From Verrucomicrobiota bacterium (GTDB lineage: Bacteria; Verrucomicrobiota; Verrucomicrobiia; Limisphaerales; AV2), in assembly GCA_003219345.1 (NCBI GenBank), contig QHOP01000079.1, positions 1 through 10,103 of the forward strand: DNA of 10,103 bases, in the 5' to 3' direction. Below are positions 1-6,598 of the stretch, one piece after another; within the stretch, counting starts at the first letter, position 1; each line of letters begins with the position of its first letter. Below the pieces are notes generated by a model. It made no database searches, had not been told where the DNA came from, and worked only from the letters and a program-made list of their open reading frames with translations. The position numbers were made by a program, and so were the translations under genes.

Positions 1-875
1 CGATGGTGTTCAAATCATTCGACATCCTGCGCAAAGCCGGCTTCGACAACATCAACATCGACCTCATGTTCGCTGTTCCCGGGCAAACACCGGCAACCTG
101 GCGCCGGACATTGACCGAGGCGCTGGCGCTGGGCAGCGAACATCTCTCGTGCTACGAAGTGATCTACGAGGAGGACACGCCGCTCTTCGCGCAGTTGCAG
201 GCTGGCGAGTTCGACGTGGATGAGGACCTCGCCTGCGCGATGTATGACGAACTGCTCGAGTTCGCTGCGGACCACGGGTTTCAGCAATATGAAATCGCGA
301 ATTTCGCGCGGCATTTTGCCGGCGCGCCAGCCGAAGTGCCCGACCACGCCTGCCGTCACAACATCAATTACTGGCGCGGCGGCTCGTTTTACGGCTTGGG
401 GCCGAGCGCGACGGGCTACGTGCGCGGCGGGCGGACGAAGAATTGGTCGAACACGATCCTCTACTGCGACCAGATCGAGAAAGACCAACAGGCGATTGAA
501 TCGCGCGAGGAGTTGGCGCCGCTGGCGCGCGCGGGAGAGACCGCGGCGTTCGGCTTGCGCATGAACGTGGGCTGGCCGTTCAATCAGTTCCAGCAAACGA
601 CCGGTTTCGATTTGCACGATGAGTGGGCGGACGAAATGAGCCAATTGGTGGACCTGGGGTGGGGCTGCATCGAGCTCGATCGCTTCAGACTGTCAAAGCA
701 GGGATTGCGCTTCGCGGATGCTGCAGCCCAGGTGTTTTTGAGGCCGGATCCGGGCGAAACTGGAATCGTGGCTACCGAAGGAAATCGAAGTGCCCGCTTT
801 CAATTGACCGAGGGACAGCGAAACTACTTGTCTTTCAACTCGATTTCGCCCGCCCAATCGGGCGCCGGCGCATGA
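1..875 (+). CDS. hemW: HemW-type radical SAM heme chaperone, C-terminal part (5' end outside window)
   Basis: HemW is a cytoplasmic radical-SAM protein related to the oxygen-independent coproporphyrinogen III oxidase HemN; it binds heme and is thought to deliver it to respiratory enzymes. About 290 codons are visible. Family motifs are GFDNINIDLMFAVPGQT (visible residues 13-29, the end of the radical-SAM barrel), the block around SCYEVIYEEDTPL (49-61), and CRHNINYWRGGSFYGLGPSA (117-136), typical of HemW. The HemW C-terminal domain follows, to about residue 246 (RLSKQGLRFADAAAQVFL). The CxxxCxxC cluster motif and roughly 150 N-terminal residues lie left of the window, so the ATG at base 3 is an internal Met, not the start. 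The last ~44 residues (after base 740) look unlike the family and run 52 bases into the convergent cyclase gene; the native stop may have been lost. Family assignment is firm; HemW rather than HemN is judged from the YWRGG region and the short C-terminal domain. Confidence 0.88.
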   Translation, partial: MVFKSFDILRKAGFDNINIDLMFAVPGQTPATWRRTLTEALALGSEHLSCYEVIYEEDTPLFAQLQAGEFDVDEDLACAMYDELLEFAADHGFQQYEIANFARHFAGAPAEVPDHACRHNINYWRGGSFYGLGPSATGYVRGGRTKNWSNTILYCDQIEKDQQAIESREELAPLARAGETAAFGLRMNVGWPFNQFQQTTGFDLHDEWADEMSQLVDLGWGCIELDRFRLSKQGLRFADAAAQVFLRPDPGETGIVATEGNRSARFQLTEGQRNYLSFNSISPAQSGAGA

Positions 876-1840
876 ACGCGGAGCTCGTCGATCTGGCGCA
901 AATAAAACTTCGCCGGGCCGTCGCTGGGGCGCATCTCCAGCGTGCAGCGGAAACCGGCTTGCGCCGCGTCAAAGTTGCGTCGTTGAAATTCCCGCAGCGC
1001 GTTTTCAAACGCTTCACGCCAAGGCCTGGTGGCTTCGGCCAGGTCGCGAAACCCGAGCAGTTCATAGACCTCCACTTCCTTTTCGAACCCTTTGAGCCGG
1101 AAGTGACCGGCAAATCGAGTGGTGATTGTCTCCCCCGCGCCTTCCTGGGTTTGTCCTGTGATTAGAATGTCCGTGCCGAGGTATTTGTTCAGTCCTTCCA
1201 TGCGCGAGGCCAGGTTGATGTTTTCGCCCAGCGCCGTGTAATCGACGCGCGCGGTGCTGCCGAAATTGCCAACGTTCGCCACCCCGGTGTGCAAGCCGAT
1301 GCGCGTGACGAGTTGCTCGCCATTCATGTATTGGGGCGGCTGATCGCGAAAGCGCAGAGCGGCCTCGCAAGCGCGCAGGGCGTGATCACTCTGCGGGTCA
1401 GGCGCGTTCCAGAAAGCGAATATCGCGTCACCAATGTATTTCACGATGGTGCCGTCGGTGTGATGAATGCACTGCGCGACGGCAGTCTGAAAATAACTGT
1501 TCATGTGGCGCGCCAGCTCATCCGAGTCCATGCCTTCGGAGATGGAAGTGAAACTGGCAATGTCGCTGAAAAGAATCGTCAGCGTTTCCTTTTTTGCGCC
1601 GGGGCGGAGCAGTTCTTTGTTGCTCGCAAATTTTCTCACCAGCTTCGGAGAAAGGTAAAGTGCCAGGGATTGCTCGTACAATTTGTTTTGGACGTAAAGC
1701 CGGATGGAATTGAAAACAACCGCGGAAACCAAGGCCGTGAGGATTTGAACGACCATGATCGTCCAGGGAAACCATGAACGCGTGTATCTGAACAACAGGT
1801 AGTCCGCCAGGGCGACGCCCAGCATCCCTGCCAGCGCCAC
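824..1840 (-). CDS. Class III adenylate/guanylate cyclase, catalytic half of a frameshifted CHASE2 cyclase
   Basis: This is the C-terminal half of a membrane cyclase that makes cyclic nucleotide from ATP (or GTP). The frame opens with a GTG that is probably only the first possible start after the frame break, not a native start. Two transmembrane segments come first (about residues 2-17 and 26-46), then a linker, then the cyclase domain (about 85-262). Metal-binding aspartates are D93 in FSDI and D138 in KYIGDAIFAFW. K134 and T202 occupy the substrate-specifying positions, a Lys/Thr pair that fits ATP in bacterial enzymes. N209 and R213 in NINLASR are the transition-state residues. All catalytic positions are therefore intact. 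A TPR-like tail (about 273-320) follows. The stop overlaps the end of hemW on the other strand. The matching N-terminal half lies immediately upstream in another frame; the repaired protein would be about 645 residues. The cyclase call is firm; ATP specificity is inferred. Confidence 0.9.
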   Translation of the reverse strand: MALAGMLGVALADYLLFRYTRSWFPWTIMVVQILTALVSAVVFNSIRLYVQNKLYEQSLALYLSPKLVRKFASNKELLRPGAKKETLTILFSDIASFTSISEGMDSDELARHMNSYFQTAVAQCIHHTDGTIVKYIGDAIFAFWNAPDPQSDHALRACEAALRFRDQPPQYMNGEQLVTRIGLHTGVANVGNFGSTARVDYTALGENINLASRMEGLNKYLGTDILITGQTQEGAGETITTRFAGHFRLKGFEKEVEVYELLGFRDLAEATRPWREAFENALREFQRRNFDAAQAGFRCTLEMRPSDGPAKFYLRQIDELRVHAPAPDWAGEIELKDK

Positions 1841-2766
1841 AGCAGTCGATGCCGCAGGTCGAAGTTAAATTCGGTCAGCCAATCGCCGCGCAGCAGGTTA
1901 AGAAAAATCGTCGCTTGAACTTCAACTCCTGGCATAAAGAGGTTTTCTCCTGAGCTCCAGTACGAGAACGGAGTGCGGTATTCATCCTTTCTCTCGCCCG
2001 AAAACTTCGTCAAAAGGTGAGCGCCAACGAAGACAACTTTGTTGCTGAAAAAACCTGAGGAGATGGCGTTCGTGTCGAGTGCCTGGTAAAGGCTGACGCT
2101 AGGAATCGTCTTCCTGGGAGGACCATAATAATTGACCCATCTAGGCGAGAATCTTTGCTGCGGGTCTCTTGTCACTGCTGCTTTCAAAACCTCCGCGGCC
2201 ATCCAACTGAGACTCCGAATCTGGTCGTCTGGCGAGCCATGAAAATGTCGGCGGACTATCAGATCCTGGTCAGGAACAACTTCAGCCGAACCGATGGCAG
2301 CGGCCGCTTCAAGGAATGGAGAATAAGGTTGGATGATGGTTTTGGCCTGGACGGATTGTTTCCCGTATGCGGCGGGGACTGAGTCGGCGGCCAGGACAAC
2401 CTTGCCATTCGCGCGAATTGCTCGGGCAAAGTATTCGTCTGCAACCGGATTAGGACCGGCGTCGCTAAAAACAATGTCAAACACGACAGCACGCGCGCCG
2501 TCTGCGGTTAAACGCTCCAAAAGCCTGGCGTGAACTGAGCGATCCCAGGGCGCATTAAACGGTTGGTTGAGCTCCTTGTGCGATTCCTCGTCCAGATACA
2601 CCATCACAACTTCGTTGACTGGGATTGGAGGGCGGGGGCCAAAAGGATAATCGTAACTCCTCTGGATCAACTCCAAACCAAACTCGCCGAAGGCGCCGTG
2701 AAGAATCAAACCACAAAAGAACGCCACTGCAGCGCCAATCAGTCCGGCTCTTTTGAATCGCAGCAT
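1636..2766 (-). CDS. CHASE2 sensor half of the frameshifted membrane cyclase
   Basis: This reading frame gives the N-terminal half of the cyclase. CHASE2 is an extracytoplasmic sensor domain of unknown ligand found in front of cyclase, kinase or GGDEF outputs. An N-terminal membrane segment (about residues 8-26, GLIGAAVAFFCGLILHGAF) is followed by CHASE2 (about 36-300): VMVYLDEES, WDRSVHARLLERLTADGARAVVFDIVF, then the late family signature NKVVFVGAH...TPF...PGVEVQATIFLNLLRGDWL. After about base 1864 the frame leaves homology and reads roughly 68 arginine-, tryptophan- and serine-rich junk residues to a stop at 1636. I place the start at the ATG at 2766, because GGAAG sits 4 bases before it; a GTG at 2784 in the same frame has no such site. 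It lies 94 bases downstream of the FecR-TPR-barrel gene on the same strand, so co-transcription is likely. As read, the product would have a sensor but no catalytic domain. Confidence 0.85.
   Translation of the reverse strand: MLRFKRAGLIGAAVAFFCGLILHGAFGEFGLELIQRSYDYPFGPRPPIPVNEVVMVYLDEESHKELNQPFNAPWDRSVHARLLERLTADGARAVVFDIVFSDAGPNPVADEYFARAIRANGKVVLAADSVPAAYGKQSVQAKTIIQPYSPFLEAAAAIGSAEVVPDQDLIVRRHFHGSPDDQIRSLSWMAAEVLKAAVTRDPQQRFSPRWVNYYGPPRKTIPSVSLYQALDTNAISSGFFSNKVVFVGAHLLTKFSGERKDEYRTPFSYWSSGENLFMPGVEVQATIFLNLLRGDWLTEFNFDLRHRLLWRWQGCWASPWRTTCCSDTRVHGFPGRSWSFKSSRPWFPRLFSIPSGFTSKTNCTSNPWHFTFLRSW
1840..1864 (-). other. Frame break inside the CHASE2 cyclase
   Basis: Upstream of this interval homology is in the CHASE2 frame (…GDWLTEFNF), downstream it is in the frame reading PAASTAVALAGMLGVALADY. 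The downstream frame is closed by a TAA at 1865-1867, so the shift must occur between about 1864 and 1840. A single missing base (equivalently a -1 shift) restores one continuous protein with the expected membrane segments after CHASE2. There is no long homopolymer and no canonical slippery heptamer in the interval, which argues against simple slippage or programmed frameshifting. Confidence 0.8.
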
Positions 2767-2860
2767 TTGTCTTCCAAGACTCACAGGAGTGCGCGTTGTG
2801 ACTGATAATCACTCTCAAACACTGCGCTGAATCCTGCACTAGCGGGCTGGCGCTGACAGC

Positions 2861-5800
2861 TTAAAAATAGAATTTGAAACTGGCCGCCAGTGTCCGTTCG
2901 CGAGGGAGTTCGGAATAAAGGGTGAGCGGGTTCAGGCGGTAATCCTGATCGGTGATGTTCAGCAGGCCGAGCTTGAATTCCGCGCGGCGCTGCAGGAACC
3001 GGTAGCCGATGTAAGCGTTGAATTGCCAGAAGTCATCGCCCGGAATGTCCGGCGAATAACGGCGATTGGATTGCTGCGACCAAAGCGCGTCGAACTGGCT
3101 GAAGAGACCCGACGCGTAGTTGAAGCGCACAAACAGGTCCACCTGATGCAGCGTAGCGCTCACGTCCTGTCGCGCGCCGGGACTGACGCTGGTTGGGATT
3201 TCGGTGAACTGGTTGAGCAAATCCGCCTCGGTCAGCCGATAGCTGGCTCCCACCGCCACGTTGTCCCCGATCAACTGGTTCAGGGTCAGAGTGAAAGAAC
3301 GCTCCTCATAATCGAGCTTCTCCGGAGTGCTGGACGGGAGGGCCTGCGGCGCGCCATTGGTGAAGTTGAAAACCCCCACGAACGCGTCCGCCTTCGATTT
3401 CAGGATTTGCCCGACCGCCGTGAGGTAAGTGCCGCGATTGAATTTTTGATCGAGCGCAACGCCGAAGGTTTCGAAGCGCGAACCTGGAATTGTCCCGACG
3501 ACCGATTCAGGAATCAAACTGCGGAAGGCCTGGTTGAACCCGGCGATCTGCGTCGGTTCGAGCCGGACACTGTTGTCGAAGAAAACACCGCCCAGCGAAC
3601 GCGTATACACCGCCCGGAGCGTGGTGTTCGTCAATGGCGACCAAAGCAGTCCGGCCTTGGGCGAGAGCCGGTACCTCGTGGCTTCCTCATTGGTGATCGG
3701 CGGGACGTCGATGTTGCGCGGGAAATGCAGCCGGTCGTAACTCAGTCCGGCCGTGACTTGAAGCGAATCGAGAACCTGCCAGTAATAGTAACCGTAAACG
3801 CTGAAGCGTTGCAGGTCGGTGGAGACCTGCCGGTCGTAAGGTGGAAAAACAAACGAGATCAGAACGCGATCCAGGCTGGCTGCAGTGTCCGAGGTACCGG
3901 ATTGAAAGCGCGCGCCGGCGATGAGGGTTCCGGGCTTGTGTTGCCAGATGTGTTGCAATTCGAGTGAGTAGGCTTCCAGATCGCTCCGATTGGTTTGGGT
4001 GAATTGATTGAACGGAAACGGCGAGAGGTTGAGAATCTGGCCGTTGTTGGTCCGAATGAACACCAGAATGTCCGCCGACGAGTCGGTGAGCGTGAACTGG
4101 TCGTTTAATCGGCTGCCGAGAAAAAGGGTGTGATGTTCCGGACTCCACTCGTGATGGTAACCGGCGAACACATTCGGCTCCTGTTTTTCTTTAATGCGCT
4201 GCGTGAGCCGGGCGTCGGCCTGATTGTAGTACTGCTGCACATCGCCCGCCTCATAATCCGAGTAGAGCGCCTGGAGGAAAAAGCTGTCCTGCGGAGTGAT
4301 TTGCTGTTTGACCTGGGCGGAAAAATTGAACTGTGAAACGTCGTTGTTCGGCCTTTGCCCGAGTTGATTCAGGTAACCGACATCGAACGCGTAACTCGTG
4401 TTGTCGATATGGCCGAACTGCGAGCCGTTCACGGTCCAATCGCCGCCGCTGAAATATTCGGTGCTCGAACTGACGCCGAGGTGGTTGGTCTCGAACAGCC
4501 GCGAATATTCCTGCTGGGAAACATACTGCGAGAGCGGACCGGCGCCGACCGGTTCGAGCAGGTTGGCAATGAGCAGTTCGCTCAACCACGGCGTTTCGTA
4601 ACGCAGGTTGATCTGCTTCGGATCGCGCAACGCGTCGTAGCTGTTGGCCAGAAACAGATGGGCCGAGTAATTCGCGTAGTCGTCGTTCACGGCGCGCGTC
4701 GCCTCACGCACGCTCACGTCGGCCATCCCGGCGTCGCGGTAAATGGCCGCGAGATTGGCGCTGCGCACCGCGCGGTCCTGATCGAGCAGCAGTCTGGAGC
4801 GAAACACGCTGCGGTTGTCGTTTAACTCCTGCGATCTTTCCAGATCCCGAACCCCTTCGTTGATTTGGTTTCCCTGTTGATTCAGCAAGGCGGAGTAGAG
4901 CCAGGGAGTCGGGTCCTTCGGGTCAAGACGCCTGGCCAGACCCAGTTCTTTTCCGGCCAGCCTCGCGTCGCCGGCGTTGCCGAACGCCTTGCCCAGATAA
5001 CTGCGCAAGGCGGAGCGATTCGGTTCCAGCGTCGCGGCCACCTGCAAGTCCTGCCGTCCCCGCTCGGCGCGGCCCTGACGGATGCGGCACATGCCGCGTC
5101 CCAGCCACGCGTTGCCCAGGGCCGGATCGACTGCGATCGCCTCGTCAAAAAAGTTCAGCGCTTCATCGATCCGGTTTTGCGCGGCCAGAATAAAACCTTT
5201 CAACGAAATCGCCTCGGCATTGCGCGGGGACAATTGCAAGGCCTTCTCCATCCCGGCCAACGCCTGCGGCGTCCGTCCGAAACTGAATTCCAGTTCAGCC
5301 ACGCGCGCCCAGGCGAAACCGAAGTTCGGAGATTTTTCCGCAGCCGATTTCGCGGCCAGCAAAGCCGCTTCGAGTTGGGAACGTGACTGAAGGTAATACG
5401 ACTCGGCCAGCCATTCGGTTGCCAGGCTCGGAGGCGCGGCCCGGTTCCAGGATTGGAACTTGACCGCGGCGATCATTTCGCGCAGCGCATCGGCAAGCGG
5501 CGAGGCGGCTTGCAATTCGTTGAGCTGCGCTTCGGTTTGTTCAACCTGGCCGACCGCCAGGAGCAACGCGGCGCGATAAATTCGTTCCGGATCGGAGCCG
5601 GGAATGCGGTCGTCCGGATAGTTGCCGAGCGCTAGAAGCAGATCGCCGTTGCGATAAGCGTCAAGCGAAGCCGAGAGCGCTTGTCGAGTGTCGGCGCTCA
5701 AATTCAGCTCATCTGCGTCCAGCACACCCGGATAAGAGAGGCACCATTGAATGATGTTGATGGCGTCGATGACGGCGGTTTTAGTCGGGGCTTTACCCGC

Positions 5801-6235
5801 CTCCACAATGCCTTGTTCGCCGGTTTGCAAATCAATTTGTCCTTGCGCGTTGTGTAAATCGACGAGGCCGTCGAGCAGCGACAAAACCGTTCGGCCGTCT
5901 TCGGCAACGGCCAGATCGAACTCCGTGCCGCGAATGGCGCCGGAAGCCAGCGGTGTGCGGAACTCGACGGTGGCGGGTTTTTCGCGGCTGAAAAAGTAGG
6001 TCGCGCCGGAGCTTAAATCCAGCACGGGCGCATTGCTTTCTTTCGGCGGAGGCTGGATTTTCAGCGTGGTCAGCTCATTGACGCGCAACACGCTCTTGTC
6101 GGAAAGGCGGAGGGTGGCGCGGCTGCGCACGACCACGCCGTGGCGCCCGCGGCGGACACCTCGACTTTGCCTTCGATGGTCAGCAAAACCGTCTCGACTT
6201 TGTCCGGGCCTTTCGCGGAAGGGGTTTGGGCGCAA
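2861..6235 (-). CDS. FecR-TPR-outer-membrane barrel protein, main reading frame
   Basis: This large envelope protein (1124 codons in this frame) combines three parts. Residues about 34-150 are the body of a FecR domain: SRATLRLSDKSVLRVNELTTLKI, TPLASGAIRGTEFDLAVAEDG and LQTGEQGIVEAG. Residues about 185-540 are a TPR array with recognisable repeats (AWARVAELEFSFGRTPQALAGMEKALQLSPRN, then AISLKGFILAAQNRIDEALNFFDEAI, then AWLGRGMCRIRQGRAERG). Residues about 585-1124 are an outer-membrane beta-barrel of TonB-receptor type, rich in alternating aromatic strands and ending in LNITDQDYR...ASFKFYF with a C-terminal Phe. Only about 45 residues separate TPRs and barrel, too few for a TonB plug domain. 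The first codon in this frame is a TTG, and the first ~33 residues are arginine-rich out-of-frame reading; the true start with signal peptide is in another frame just upstream (6297). Probably the first gene of an operon with the CHASE2 cyclase. The domains are clear; transported substrate or ligand is unknown. Confidence 0.85.
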   Translation of the reverse strand: MRPNPFRERPGQSRDGFADHRRQSRGVRRGRHGVVVRSRATLRLSDKSVLRVNELTTLKIQPPPKESNAPVLDLSSGATYFFSREKPATVEFRTPLASGAIRGTEFDLAVAEDGRTVLSLLDGLVDLHNAQGQIDLQTGEQGIVEAGKAPTKTAVIDAINIIQWCLSYPGVLDADELNLSADTRQALSASLDAYRNGDLLLALGNYPDDRIPGSDPERIYRAALLLAVGQVEQTEAQLNELQAASPLADALREMIAAVKFQSWNRAAPPSLATEWLAESYYLQSRSQLEAALLAAKSAAEKSPNFGFAWARVAELEFSFGRTPQALAGMEKALQLSPRNAEAISLKGFILAAQNRIDEALNFFDEAIAVDPALGNAWLGRGMCRIRQGRAERGRQDLQVAATLEPNRSALRSYLGKAFGNAGDARLAGKELGLARRLDPKDPTPWLYSALLNQQGNQINEGVRDLERSQELNDNRSVFRSRLLLDQDRAVRSANLAAIYRDAGMADVSVREATRAVNDDYANYSAHLFLANSYDALRDPKQINLRYETPWLSELLIANLLEPVGAGPLSQYVSQQEYSRLFETNHLGVSSSTEYFSGGDWTVNGSQFGHIDNTSYAFDVGYLNQLGQRPNNDVSQFNFSAQVKQQITPQDSFFLQALYSDYEAGDVQQYYNQADARLTQRIKEKQEPNVFAGYHHEWSPEHHTLFLGSRLNDQFTLTDSSADILVFIRTNNGQILNLSPFPFNQFTQTNRSDLEAYSLELQHIWQHKPGTLIAGARFQSGTSDTAASLDRVLISFVFPPYDRQVSTDLQRFSVYGYYYWQVLDSLQVTAGLSYDRLHFPRNIDVPPITNEEATRYRLSPKAGLLWSPLTNTTLRAVYTRSLGGVFFDNSVRLEPTQIAGFNQAFRSLIPESVVGTIPGSRFETFGVALDQKFNRGTYLTAVGQILKSKADAFVGVFNFTNGAPQALPSSTPEKLDYEERSFTLTLNQLIGDNVAVGASYRLTEADLLNQFTEIPTSVSPGARQDVSATLHQVDLFVRFNYASGLFSQFDALWSQQSNRRYSPDIPGDDFWQFNAYIGYRFLQRRAEFKLGLLNITDQDYRLNPLTLYSELPRERTLAASFKFYF

Positions 6236-6297
6236 AGATTACTCCCCAGCAGGAACGCGAAAAAAAGCCGCCGGACTCCTGGAAACAGGTCTCGCAT
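6070..6297 (-). CDS. N-terminal fragment (signal peptide and start of FecR domain) of the FecR-TPR-barrel protein
   Basis: This short frame supplies the missing beginning of the large barrel protein. From ATG 6297 it reads MRDLFPGVRRLFFAFLLGSN then LCAQ: a basic n-region, a hydrophobic core and a likely signal-peptidase site around LCAQ, fitting export to the periplasm. It continues KVETVLLTIEGKVEVSAAGATAW (residues about 30-52), the usual opening of a FecR-type domain, then goes out of frame and stops at 6070. Homology resumes in the main frame at RSRATLRL. A GTG at 6318 is an alternative in-frame start, but the ATG puts the basic residues directly before the hydrophobic core. Neither has a strong Shine-Dalgarno sequence. 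By itself the fragment would be a non-functional exported peptide of about 75 residues. Confidence 0.75.
   Translation of the reverse strand: MRDLFPGVRRLFFAFLLGSNLCAQTPSAKGPDKVETVLLTIEGKVEVSAAGATAWSCAAAPPSAFPTRACCASMS
6110..6135 (-). other. Frame break with apparent short deletion in the FecR domain
   Basis: The signal-peptide frame ends its homology at ATAW (Trp codon 6135-6133). The main frame picks up at RSRATLRL, whose Ser codon is 6124-6122, only three codons later. In FecR-type domains about 15-20 residues, including a G-x-x-L...GD...RTG stretch, normally lie between these two points. That stretch is absent here, so the event looks like an out-of-frame deletion of several tens of bases rather than a single-base error. 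Confidence 0.6.
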
Positions 6298-6598
6298 GAG
6301 GATTTGTATCAACACCACTGCCTGTTCGCCGCATCAAAATCCGCAATTTAGATTAACAATCCTGAGAAAGCTCGCTTCCCGCGCTGTGGCAAGGGTTTTC
6401 AAAATGATTACGGCACCCGAATTGCTGTCTGAGTTGCTTGAATCTGATAACGGCTCCCGCAATGCGGCCAATACAACCAGCGCGTTTTAGGTGCGCCCGA
6501 AACGTAGCACGATGAGGTATCAAAGGAACTTAGGTCTTTACCCCATAGACAATCGGGGTTTCCCGGATTCTCCTAATGGTACTCTTGACCAACTTTTA
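6298..6598. promoter_or_regulatory. Divergent intergenic region between the barrel gene and the Ig/PPC gene
   Basis: These 301 bases separate two divergent genes, so promoters for both should lie here. I see no RNA gene or convincing coding frame. A possible plus-strand sigma70-like pair is TTGCTG (6422-6427) and GATAAC (6446-6451) with an 18-base spacer, four of six matches in the -10. A small inverted repeat, ACCCC (6540-6544) and GGGGT (6555-6559) with a 10-base loop, lies 40 bases before the Ig/PPC start and could be an operator or a chance hairpin. No convincing minus-strand promoter could be picked by eye. The role as a promoter region is inferred from gene orientation. Confidence 0.4.

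Noticed and set aside
1840..1870. Programmed -1 frameshifting in the cyclase
   Set aside because: No X-XXY-YYZ slippery heptamer or clear downstream stem was found in the allowed interval; a mutation or sequence error is simpler.
2764..2860. Terminator between the barrel gene and the cyclase
   Set aside because: Only a four-base stem (AGCG/CGCT) without a T run could be found, so co-transcription is kept as the working view.
3023..3967. 314-codon open frame on the plus strand
   Set aside because: Antisense to the barrel-coding region; arginine- and valine-rich with no recognisable domain. It is a shadow of high-GC coding sequence.
6070..6135. Phase variation by repeat slippage at the FecR break
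   Set aside because: No homopolymer or short tandem repeat occurs at the junction, and the missing domain segment points to a deletion instead.
6403..6490. Small plus-strand frame of 28 codons starting MITAPELLSELL
   Set aside because: Reads like a helix but has no ribosome-binding site and no wider support, and it ends in the divergent promoter region; chance cannot be excluded.
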